From positions 1 to 22,725 of the forward strand of contig PGYF01000014.1 in the NCBI GenBank assembly GCA_002839535.1: 22,725 bases of DNA, written 5' to 3'. A program made the position numbers and the translations under genes. This document shows positions 15,901 to 22,566 of the stretch, in pieces. The notes beneath the pieces were generated by a model. The model did not search any database. It was not told the DNA's origin and saw nothing but the letters and a program-made list of their open reading frames with translations. Positions within the stretch are counted from its first letter, which is position 1. Each line of letters opens with the position of its first letter. Source of the DNA: Nitrospira bacterium HGW-Nitrospira-1. GTDB lineage: Bacteria > Nitrospirota > Thermodesulfovibrionia > Thermodesulfovibrionales > UBA6898.

Positions 15901-16989
15901 AATTTAACTGCCAATTCAGCAACAGTCACATGGACAACAGACCAGCCGTCATCAACCTTTATCGAATATGGCACAACAACATCATATGGAAGCTCTATGA
16001 TAGATTCAACATTAACAACAAGCCACAGCATCACATTACTCAATCTTACCTCTTCAACAACATACCACTTCAAAGTAACATCAACGAACAGCTATGGTTT
16101 TTCCTCATCATCAGGTGATAACACATTCACAACAGCAAGCCCTCCATCTTCAATTACATTAACCATAACCTCACCATCAAATGGAGAGACGATAAATAAA
16201 CCTGATGTGATGGTAAGAGGAACAATAACAAACACTACGGGCAATGAGACAGGGGTAACTGTGAACGGAATTCCTGCAACGGCATATGGCAATCAGTTTA
16301 TTGCCAATCATGTACCTTTACAAGAGGGGACAAATACAATAACAGTTACCACAACTGATACAACTGGCAATACTGCAACGACATCAATAACAGTAAATGC
16401 TGTAACGACAGGGAATTATATACGTCTGACATCAAACATAGAATCAGGCATCTCTCCTCTTGATGCTGTATTGAGAATTGACGGCTCGTTCAGTATTGCT
16501 TCATCTAATCTGAATATCGTCGGCCCAACTCAGCCTGAGATTATATCTTCAAGTCCTGATGAATACAAAGTGAAGTTCATTGCGGAAGGAATATACTACT
16601 TCACCGCTTCTGCCACAGGCCCTGATGGAAATGTTTATCAGGATACGATTTCAATAATTGTGCTAAATAAGAATCAGATAGACACCTTGCTTAAGGCAAA
16701 ATGGGAGAGGATGAAGGGGGCGTTGGCAAGTCAGGATGTGGAGAGTGGATTGATCTATTTTCTTGAGCGATTTAAAGAATCCTATCGACAGGCATTAAAT
16801 GTCATTACTGACGAATTGCCTCGGATCGTTTCTGACATGCAGAATATCGAGATGATATATCTGGCCGGCAATGTCGCCAAGTATCGGATAAATAGGGTTC
16901 AGAATATTGATGGAATACCGCAGACCCTCACATATTATATTTATTTTGTGAGAGAGGCCAATGGCATCTGGAAGATAGATAGGTTTTAA
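12916..16989 (+). CDS. Large secreted DUF1566/Ig-like multidomain protein
   Basis: A 1357-residue exported protein. Residues 1-30 form a signal peptide (hydrophobic core FILILLIITVITAIPAGA). Residues 32-303 hold two DUF1566/Lcl_C modules, marked by WRLP, YW(T/S)S(T), AW.VSF and CVRGE. Residues 313-414 are an ASH/choice-of-anchor-D-type domain (GLEFGYVGINES...CQVTVTFAP). A second DUF1566 pair spans 423-735. Then come a carboxypeptidase-regulatory-like domain (about 736-819), an Ig-like domain (822-900), a second carboxypeptidase-like domain (902-985), FN3 (986-1075), a further Ig-like region (1078-1162), and a C-terminal NTF2-like-looking domain (about 1255-1357, ending YYIYFVREANGIWKIDRF). 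No enzymatic site is evident; a surface, adhesive or ligand-binding role is likely. It starts at ATG 12916 with an ideal GGAGGA. Composition shifts to AT-rich after about residue 800. Confidence 0.85.
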   Translation: MHNHLKIGLSVFILILLIITVITAIPAGAFYLPDTGQTTCYGDKGRGKVITCPPPGNPLAQDGSYTINPPSYTVNSDGTVTDNNTFLIWQQGIGNFYGIWDQANAYCMNLSIAGRSDWRLPSKNELASIVDYGKYNPALDASVFTHIGSTYHWSSTQDSANAWSVSFGDGSIQYRPKYGNAAYAKCVRGEMKLGDLRYDDKGMLNDLDTGLMWGGSGRMKWGYALKYCEGLSLAWHTDWRLPNMKELMSLTESYNTATSPGDYWTSTTNAADTDNAWAVSFPAGAAVPNIKRERDNRVICVRGEKVPPLDYREISVAPSGLEFGYVGINESKSLELTVTNVGRDVLAVGDPLAPSAPFSITAHGCAGSTLNGWDSCQVTVTFAPASSGTYIDAITLTSNDADNPHISINLSGTAFDPATGFLLPDTGQTSCYTDMDSVISCPAPGNPLAQDGSYLMNAPSFSVNTNGTAGDNNTGLMWQRSDDGTARTWTEAADYCHDLALGGYGEWRLPTKSELFSIVDFGRYSPSINLSVFPNAKTDGYWSFSANQTFTDIAWNVFFGRYRTTYCFPAGGDWNNYDGVAISGRDKSGTKYVRCVRGEVLPFGVFSDNGDGTVTDSASELLWQQGNSAPMAWAGALGYCEDLTLGGYPDWRLPNAKELESISREADASFFFPEPSWCGSGCAYWSSTSLGVIDCGLFWGDTLAYAASPLSGWFGKKSKSAAYNARCVRGGNTALPSALTGAVTDSATTLSLSGVTVAVADSQKTYTTTSGPDGTYAVSGLNAGSFTATFLKSGYITQTTNGTLAAGQTLTLNVQLTPIPLLTVTITSPQDGAVLNSFPITVTGNASNNAGVTVNGIQASISSNTFSASVSLNEGQDTITATAVDQYNQTASHSINVTLITKGTITGTVTDATGLPLSSAVVSVTDSLNVTQTTLTGADGTYAIAGISSGTFSLSVTKNGYTTYSFTATITQGQTIIINAALSAIPPTIGNIAISNLTANSATVTWTTDQPSSTFIEYGTTTSYGSSMIDSTLTTSHSITLLNLTSSTTYHFKVTSTNSYGFSSSSGDNTFTTASPPSSITLTITSPSNGETINKPDVMVRGTITNTTGNETGVTVNGIPATAYGNQFIANHVPLQEGTNTITVTTTDTTGNTATTSITVNAVTTGNYIRLTSNIESGISPLDAVLRIDGSFSIASSNLNIVGPTQPEIISSSPDEYKVKFIAEGIYYFTASATGPDGNVYQDTISIIVLNKNQIDTLLKAKWERMKGALASQDVESGLIYFLERFKESYRQALNVITDELPRIVSDMQNIEMIYLAGNVAKYRINRVQNIDGIPQTLTYYIYFVREANGIWKIDRF

Positions 16990-16993
16990 AATT

Positions 16994-17592
16994 ATGGGAA
17001 AAATATTCATATTGATTCTGGCCGTAACTCTGAATTTACTTTTTTCACTTTCAGCCTCTGCAAGTAGTGGATGGATCTTTTACCACGAAAGTGCTTTTAA
17101 AGGAAAAGTGATCGATGCAGAGACAAAGGAGCCGATTGAAGGTGCTGTAGTGGTTGCGATATATAACATTAGGGAAGCCAGCATAGCAGATTCCGGCAGT
17201 AGCTCCGTTGATGCAAAAGAAGTTTTAACAAACAAAAATGGAGAATTCTATATTCCACCGCACAACTTTTTTCACTTTTATCCTATTGCCGGTGGAGAGA
17301 TTACAGACTTTATTATTTATAAGCTCGGATATACAGCATTCCCTGGCCCTGCATATGATTATTTTTATAAATATTTTCCATATAGTCCTTTAATTTAAGA
17401 GTAGATAGGCCAACTTTAGCAGATTTATTTAAAAAAGGAGTTACAGTGGAATTGTTGAAGTTAAGGACAAAAGAAGAACGGATAAATAATATTTCTAGTG
17501 GTCCTACCGGTTTTGGGTCAAAAAAATTGCCGTTATTATTTAGGTCTATAAATGAAGAAAGAAAAGGATTTAGCTTTGAGGAGGTAGAATAA
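16994..17592 (+). pseudogene. Module gene A, copy 1: frameshifted carboxypeptidase-regulatory-like secreted protein
   Basis: The intact reading frame (16994-17398) encodes a signal peptide (MGKIFILILAVTLNLLFSLS) and a beta-sandwich domain with KGKVIDAETKEPIEGAVVVA, closely similar to the protein at 17916-18530. It stops after YSPLI. Homology resumes at once in another frame: 17398-17592 encodes RVDRPTLADLFKKGVTVELL and onward, against RTDRDTIAEFFKKGVVVELF in the paralog. The break coincides with TTTAATTTAA at 17389-17398, a tandem TTTAA pair; with one copy removed the frame reads SPLRVDRPT and gives a 197-residue protein. The restored stop abuts the ATG of the next gene. A 134-residue truncated product may still be made and exported. 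Confidence 0.8.
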
Positions 17593-17901
17593 ATGAAACC
17601 GTTCAGAAATATAACAATTTCTTTACTTTTAATATTATTAGCTTTTTCTAAAGGATACTCATTAGAAACAGATACCCATGAATTAATAAACGAACGCATT
17701 GCTAAAGGAACTATAGGGGGATTTTCTTTAGACATGTATCTAAAAAATCAGATGGGATTAACCAAAGGAAAAGAAGAAGTTTTTAATAAAAAGGAAGTTT
17801 GGAAATGGGTTAAAGAAGGCGGTCGTTATGAAGATGAGCCTGCCTATATCAGCTCATTAAATCATTTCCATGATCCCTTAAAACCTTGGAGTAGCACATG
17901 A
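17593..17901 (+). pseudogene. Module gene B, copy 1: N-terminal fragment of zinc PLC-like protein
   Basis: A 102-residue product with a signal peptide (MKPFRNITISLLLILLAFSK) followed by a region very similar to the first 101 residues of the 712-residue protein at 18534-20672: DTHELINERI against DTHKFLNEKV, GLTKGKEEVFNKKEVWKWVK against GFEKGVEEVFNGKQLWEWIR, and SLNHFHDPLKPW in both. It ends just after PWSS, so most metal-binding positions and the whole C-terminal part are missing. Its GGAGG ribosome site lies in the end of the A1 remnant, the ATG touches the A1 stop, and its stop lies in the leader of the second A gene. It is most simply a deletion product of a complete B gene; a deliberate short decoy form cannot be excluded. 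Confidence 0.75.
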
Positions 17902-17915
17902 AAAAGGAACCTTTT

Positions 17916-18530
17916 ATGTTTAAGATGACTTTGATCATATTGGCGGTGATTATTATTTTTGGAGTCACTCCTGCCTTTGCAATCTCAGCTACCTTTTATT
18001 ATTCAGATGGCCCATGGAGTGGGAAGGTTATAGACGCGGAGACAAAGACTCCTATTGAAGGTGCTGTCGTACTTGCAGTTTGGCAGAAGGTTTATGCAAC
18101 ACCTGCCGGTGATAATTCATATTTTTTTGATGCTGTAGAAGTGCTTACTGATAAAGAAGGAAAATTTATCATTTCAAAGTTCAAGGCAGTGAACATCATC
18201 CCAATCATACGACGTATTGAAGGACCAATTTTTACGATATATAAACCTGGATATACAGCCTTCTCAGACTCAGCATATAATTATTTTAATAAATATTCCC
18301 CTAACAGCCCTTTACGGACAGATCGTGATACCATTGCAGAATTTTTTAAAAAAGGAGTTGTCGTTGAACTGTTTAAGCTGAAAACAAGAGAGGAACGAAT
18401 AGAAGGATTGCATGAAGCACTTCCACTTAGCGAAGTACCAGATGATAAAATGTCTGCTTTATTAAATTTGATCAACATAGAGAGAAAAAACTTAGGATTA
18501 GAACCCATTCATATGAAAACTGGGAGGTAA
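17916..18530 (+). CDS. Module gene A, copy 2: secreted carboxypeptidase-regulatory-like protein
   Basis: A 204-residue exported protein with a signal peptide ending near TPAFA and a small beta-sandwich of carboxypeptidase-regulatory-like type (about 28-115): GKVIDAETKTPIEGAVVLAV, then KEGKF and a Y-K-P-G-Y-T-A-F segment. The C-terminal third (FFKKGVVVELFKLKTREERI, ALLNLINIERKNLGL) looks helical and is not recognised. I choose ATG 17916 over the in-frame ATG 17898: it has AAGGA 7 bases upstream, does not overlap the preceding gene, and matches the start of copy 1. GGGAGG at its 3' end serves the next gene 3 bases away, so A and B are translationally coupled. It has no catalytic residues; an adaptor or carrier role for B is inferred only from pairing. 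Confidence 0.75.
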   Translation: MFKMTLIILAVIIIFGVTPAFAISATFYYSDGPWSGKVIDAETKTPIEGAVVLAVWQKVYATPAGDNSYFFDAVEVLTDKEGKFIISKFKAVNIIPIIRRIEGPIFTIYKPGYTAFSDSAYNYFNKYSPNSPLRTDRDTIAEFFKKGVVVELFKLKTREERIEGLHEALPLSEVPDDKMSALLNLINIERKNLGLEPIHMKTGR

Positions 18531-18533
18531 AAG

Positions 18534-20672
18534 ATGTCAAGATTTAGAAATATTTTATTGCTTGCCACTGCCATTCTATTTTCAATATTTTCGCAGTCTT
18601 ATTCAATATGGGCATTAGAAAAAGATACTCATAAGTTTTTAAATGAAAAGGTTGTTAATAACTATTCCATTGTACATGTTTATTTAAAAAATCAACTTGG
18701 TTTTGAGAAGGGAGTAGAAGAGGTTTTTAATGGTAAGCAGCTATGGGAATGGATTCGTGACGGTGGTCAATACGAAGATGAGCCTATATATACTCGTTCT
18801 TTGAACCATTTCCATGATCCATTGAAGCCCTGGGGTAGTGCCGGCTTTAAGGGTACATTTAAATCATCTGTTATATGGGCTCAGGATCAAGGTGCCTTTG
18901 GTTCGCTTTTTGGAGGGGATTGGTCATGGAAGAAGGCAAGGGTGTCTTTTTATAAAGGCTTAACAGATTTAACCAAAACAGATAGAGAAAAGAATCTTGC
19001 TGATACTTTTAGGGCATTGGGACAGGTGATGCATCTTGTTCAGGATGCCTCAGTCCCTGCCCATGTGAGGAATGACACCCATGTATATGTGGATTTGTTT
19101 GGATTAAAAATGGGATATCATTATGAGATATGGGTTCAAAAAAATCATGGAATACTCAATCTAAGCCCATTGAGTTTTGACAAATCTATCCTAAATTTGA
19201 CTCCCGAATCTTCTGCCCCGATACCTATAGCCAATATATTCGATACAAATCAATATGTCGGCTCTAATCTCAATGTTACTTTCGGTTCGTCTATCGGAAT
19301 AGCAGAATATACAAATGCCAACTTTTTCAGCGAAGGAACAATATTCAAGGACTATTCACATCCTACTTATGATGATACAAATTATCATGTTGCCTTCAAG
19401 TATCCGGAAGTAGTTGATGCAGAGGACGGGAAATTTGATAATAGGGTTTACATTAGGAAGACTGTCGGAGAAGCGGACGTTAGACTCGCCTCGTTCAGTT
19501 ACATTTCATACGATGTTATCAAGAAAGGATACTACGACTTCTCACCATTGGTATTAGATGATAAAGTTTACAATGATTATGCTGCGATGCTCATCCCCCG
19601 AGCCGTAGGCTACTCAGCGGGGCTGTTGGACTACTTCTTCCGTGGCGCCATAGACATAACCGTGCCAAGCAACGGTGTCTATTCCATGATAAATGCAACG
19701 CAGCCAGGTTTTAACCCGTCCATAGCGACGTTTACAGCAATAAAGCTCAAGGCCAAAAATACTACATCCACCGGCGAGGAGATGACAGATGGGAGCATAC
19801 AGCTTGTGGTGAAATACAAGGCAGCTCAGGCAGATCCATTTCAGTCAGGTCCCGTTCAAACATCCAATGACTTCTCCTATATTGTAGCGCCTGAGACAAA
19901 CAATATTCGCGCTCTCTCACGGACAACTGCAGTGGAACTCAATTTCGACCTTAGCCAGAATCCTATACTCCTGTGGGCTACAGACGTATACCTTCAGGTT
20001 GTCTATCATGGGAAGCTCGGCAATGAAGCTAGCGCTGTTGCAGTCGGATTCAAAGACATCAGCGAACCGACACCGATTGACATCTTTAACAATATGGATA
20101 AAATATGCCTTAACGGAGGATGGTATACAGCAGGAAGCCCTGAAGCAATTGCACAGGTTGATACAAACAATAATGGCATTGCGGATACAAATGAGGCGGA
20201 TGTATATGCTCATGACTTGAAGAATATATATCTCAGGTTTTCACCATACAACCAAAACCCTCCTTATTATTGGGCGTCATCTTCTGCACATAATATTGCA
20301 ATTCCTTATCTTTATGCCGGCGCCCCCGTAAGAGCTGCATATCTTCTTAGCGACTATATGTTTAACAAGGGTGAATATTGGACGTTGGTCAAGACAGATA
20401 CGAATGATCCATGGTATCATTCAAACGTGAGCCGGTTGTGGTGGTATAGTGCAGTAAAAAGACAGAGAGACTATTCAGAAGACAGCGGACTTTGTGCCGG
20501 CGCACCTTCCTGCTATGTTGATGTTTATCCTATTCCCATTCCAAGTTTTTCAGGAGATAATATCTTAGGATTCCATACATTCAGAAATACATCAATGTGG
20601 TGGGGTAGCGCCCGGATATGGGTAAATAATCCCTATCCATTAGATTCACAATGTTCATATGATTTATTGTAA
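18534..20672 (+). CDS. Module gene B, copy 2: secreted zinc-dependent phospholipase C/P1-nuclease-like protein
   Basis: A 712-residue exported protein with a signal peptide (about 1-27). Residues about 30-205 resemble the zinc phospholipase C/S1-P1 nuclease fold, known for a three-zinc site made of His, Asp, Glu and the N-terminal Trp. Candidate ligands visible are H33 (DTHKF), H92/H94/D95 (NHFHDP), H167, D171 and H177 (GQVMHLVQDASVPAH), and H196/E198 (GYHYEIW); the HxxxDxxxxxH pattern is the strongest sign. About 210-380 looks like a continuation with more of the helical core. The C-terminal part is not recognised, apart from a perfect EF-hand-type calcium loop at 543-554 (DTNNNGIADTNE). Substrate (phospholipid or nucleic acid) cannot be told. 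It is translationally coupled to gene A and is the only full-length B copy. Confidence 0.72.
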   Translation: MSRFRNILLLATAILFSIFSQSYSIWALEKDTHKFLNEKVVNNYSIVHVYLKNQLGFEKGVEEVFNGKQLWEWIRDGGQYEDEPIYTRSLNHFHDPLKPWGSAGFKGTFKSSVIWAQDQGAFGSLFGGDWSWKKARVSFYKGLTDLTKTDREKNLADTFRALGQVMHLVQDASVPAHVRNDTHVYVDLFGLKMGYHYEIWVQKNHGILNLSPLSFDKSILNLTPESSAPIPIANIFDTNQYVGSNLNVTFGSSIGIAEYTNANFFSEGTIFKDYSHPTYDDTNYHVAFKYPEVVDAEDGKFDNRVYIRKTVGEADVRLASFSYISYDVIKKGYYDFSPLVLDDKVYNDYAAMLIPRAVGYSAGLLDYFFRGAIDITVPSNGVYSMINATQPGFNPSIATFTAIKLKAKNTTSTGEEMTDGSIQLVVKYKAAQADPFQSGPVQTSNDFSYIVAPETNNIRALSRTTAVELNFDLSQNPILLWATDVYLQVVYHGKLGNEASAVAVGFKDISEPTPIDIFNNMDKICLNGGWYTAGSPEAIAQVDTNNNGIADTNEADVYAHDLKNIYLRFSPYNQNPPYYWASSSAHNIAIPYLYAGAPVRAAYLLSDYMFNKGEYWTLVKTDTNDPWYHSNVSRLWWYSAVKRQRDYSEDSGLCAGAPSCYVDVYPIPIPSFSGDNILGFHTFRNTSMWWGSARIWVNNPYPLDSQCSYDLL

Positions 20673-20715
20673 TTTGTTATAAAATGAAATCATTCTCGGT
20701 ACAAGCATCAGTGAG

Positions 20716-20982
20716 ATGAAGCTTGCTGCTCTTTATGCCGGAGTTGCAAATTGCGGCGCTATTAGAATCGAAAATGGCGTGACGGGGTTTTGCATATTGG
20801 TATTTGATGTGGTTATTACGAGGTGGGAATACAACAATACAAAGCCTGCCCTCATACTCACAGTCGGGAGAACATCATTATTCTATCCCTTCAGGGGCGT
20901 TGAGATATGGGGACCGGGAGGTTTCATAGTTGACGGAGTGCCTTACCCTGACAATTCCTCATGTGCGTGGAAGTTGTTATGA
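20716..20982 (+). CDS. Hypothetical protein, possible gene-fragment
   Basis: An 88-residue open frame that I do not recognise. It has no signal peptide and only a weak ribosome site (GTGAG), and the frame is open upstream to 20683, so the ATG may not be the true start. Its end (VPYPDNSSCAWKLL, then stop) resembles the end of the protein just upstream (NPYPLDSQCSYDLL, then stop), and both have an IW a short way before. It may be the C-terminal remnant of another copy of module gene B, or chance. It fills the otherwise non-coding 358 bases before nuoN; no promoter or terminator is evident there. Confidence 0.35.
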   Translation: MKLAALYAGVANCGAIRIENGVTGFCILVFDVVITRWEYNNTKPALILTVGRTSLFYPFRGVEIWGPGGFIVDGVPYPDNSSCAWKLL

Positions 20983-21013
20983 TTTTATTGGAAAGATGTT
21001 GATAAAAAATTAT

Positions 21014-21026
21014 AGATCGGAGGATT
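21014..21026. repeat. 13-bp direct repeat, right copy
   Basis: AGATCGGAGGATT, identical to 12899-12911, contains the Shine-Dalgarno sequence of nuoN (GGAGGA, 6 bases before ATG 21031). Together with the left copy it brackets the non-nuo block. Confidence 0.9.
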
Positions 21027-21030
21027 TCTG

Positions 21031-22455
21031 ATGCAGTTTGTTATGCCTGACCTTGGCCCGGTAATGCCTGAAATCAGTCTGGCTGTGCTGGCCCTTTTTA
21101 TCCTTTTGGCAGACCTGTTTATCAAGCGGAAAGAGACGATAGCTCTGATGAGCATCATAAGCGTTGGTGTAGCGGCGTATCTCTTGCCCGGGTCCATGGG
21201 CGCGACATTCAATGGCATGTACATATCCGACGGCTACAGCGCCTTTTTCAAGTTTATATTTATTGCAAATGTAATACTCACTGTCCTGATCTCTGTCAAA
21301 TACATCGAGATTGAAAAGGTAAATTTCGGGGAATACTACTGCCTGATACTATTCGCGACCCTCGGCATGATGCTCATGGCGTCTGCAGGCGACCTGATAG
21401 TCCTCTATCTTGGGCTTGAGCTTATGGCCTTGAGCGCCTATGTGCTTGCCGGATTTATACGGTACGATAGAAAGTCAAACGAGGCTGCCATGAAGTATTT
21501 CCTTCTGGGCGCCTTTGCCTCTGCATTCCTGCTCTACGGCATATCCATGATTTACGGCCTTACAGGAACCACAGACATAATGGCGATTTCCGACTATATC
21601 GTAAAACACGGGCTTGCATCCAACCCTGTGCTGATGCTTTCGATGATACTCTTTGCCGTTGCCTTCTCTTTTAAGATTGCGGCAGTTCCTTTCCATATGT
21701 GGGCCCCTGATGTATACGAAGGCGCTCCTACATCTGTCACTGCCTTCATGTCAGTGGGGCCGAAGGCTGCCGGGTTTGCAGTCATAGGCAGGGTTTTCAT
21801 GGTTGCCTTTGGTTCTGTTCAGGTGGAATGGGCGGCCATACTAATCCCTATTGCCATACTCACTATGGGCGTCGGCAATATCGTGGCCCTTTCGCAGACG
21901 AACATCAAGAGGATGCTCGCATACTCATCGATTGCCCATGCAGGCTATATGCTCCTGGGAATTATCGCAGGCGCTCAAGACGGCATGGCGAGCGTGCTGA
22001 GCTATATGCTGATTTATGGGTTCATGAACATAGGCGCGTTTGCAGTTGTGATTATGCTCAGGTCAGAGGGTTTTAAGGGCGATAACATATCAGACTACGA
22101 GGGGCTTGCAAAGACCCATCCTGCTGCCGCCGCACTGATGCTGATATTTATGTTTTCCCTCACCGGCATCCCTCCGACAGCAGGGTTTATGGCCAAGTTC
22201 TATATCTTCCTGAGCGCCATTAATGCCGGTTATACCTGGCTGGTGATCATTGCGGTCATGTTCAGCGCAATATCCGCATACTTCTATCTCAGGATCGTCA
22301 TGTATATGTACATGAAAGAGCCTAAGGAAACTGTCCGGCTTTCCACATCGCCTGCATTGGCTCTGGCGCTGGCGATAACCGCAGCCGCTGTCCTGATTAT
22401 TGGCGTTTTGCCTTCGGCTGTCGTGAACTTTGCACGTATTGCGTTAGGTTACTGA
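21031..22455 (+). CDS. nuoN: NADH-quinone oxidoreductase subunit N (NuoN)
   Basis: This is the third antiporter-like proton-pumping subunit of complex I and normally the last gene of the operon. The 474 residues contain about 14 membrane helices. Pump residues are E130 (LYLGLELMALSAYVLAGF) and K215 (FSFKIAAVPFHMWAPDVYEG), with the lysine of LSQTNIKRMLAYSSIAHAGY. The length is normal and there are no frameshifts, so the gene is intact despite its distance from nuoM. GGAGGA upstream of ATG 21031 is ideal. The only + strand sequence after it is a 111-base gap before a convergent gene. Whether nuoN is read from the nuo promoter through the 8 kb block or from its own promoter cannot be seen. Confidence 0.97.
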   Translation: MQFVMPDLGPVMPEISLAVLALFILLADLFIKRKETIALMSIISVGVAAYLLPGSMGATFNGMYISDGYSAFFKFIFIANVILTVLISVKYIEIEKVNFGEYYCLILFATLGMMLMASAGDLIVLYLGLELMALSAYVLAGFIRYDRKSNEAAMKYFLLGAFASAFLLYGISMIYGLTGTTDIMAISDYIVKHGLASNPVLMLSMILFAVAFSFKIAAVPFHMWAPDVYEGAPTSVTAFMSVGPKAAGFAVIGRVFMVAFGSVQVEWAAILIPIAILTMGVGNIVALSQTNIKRMLAYSSIAHAGYMLLGIIAGAQDGMASVLSYMLIYGFMNIGAFAVVIMLRSEGFKGDNISDYEGLAKTHPAAAALMLIFMFSLTGIPPTAGFMAKFYIFLSAINAGYTWLVIIAVMFSAISAYFYLRIVMYMYMKEPKETVRLSTSPALALALAITAAAVLIIGVLPSAVVNFARIALGY

Positions 22456-22473
22456 GCATGTCAAAGGGCGGGC

Positions 22474-22487
22474 GCGTGGATTGAAAC
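22474..22487 (+). repeat. Solitary sequence like the 3' end of a CRISPR repeat
   Basis: GCGTGGATTGAAAC equals the conserved 3' end of many type I-C CRISPR repeats and is preceded by a GC-rich run (GGGCGG). Only one copy is present, no spacer-repeat structure follows within the window, and no cas gene is seen. It may be a relic or chance. The rest of the gap 22456-22566 shows no clear terminator; only a 4-bp AGGG/CCCT stem is visible. Confidence 0.25.
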
Positions 22488-22566
22488 AACAAAAGGACGG
22501 GACAACATCAGTTATTGAACAGGGCAACCCTTTCCCGCAGGAGTCGGAGAAGATTGATTCAACACT

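Larger units (their letters stand above)
12912..21013 (+). other. Inserted block of secreted-protein genes between nuoM and nuoN
   Basis: About 8.1 kb separates nuoM from nuoN, and none of its genes is a complex I gene. All are on the + strand, most have signal peptides, and from about 15300 to 20700 the DNA is clearly richer in A and T than the nuo genes. An exact 13-bp repeat flanks the block on both sides. No transposase, integrase or terminal inverted repeat is visible, so the mechanism of entry is unknown. That it is an insertion is inferred from the direct repeat, the composition, and the usual nuoM-nuoN adjacency. Confidence 0.6.

Noticed and set aside
22456..22566. A CRISPR array after nuoN
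   Set aside because: Only one repeat-like 14-mer is present, with no second repeat at spacer distance.
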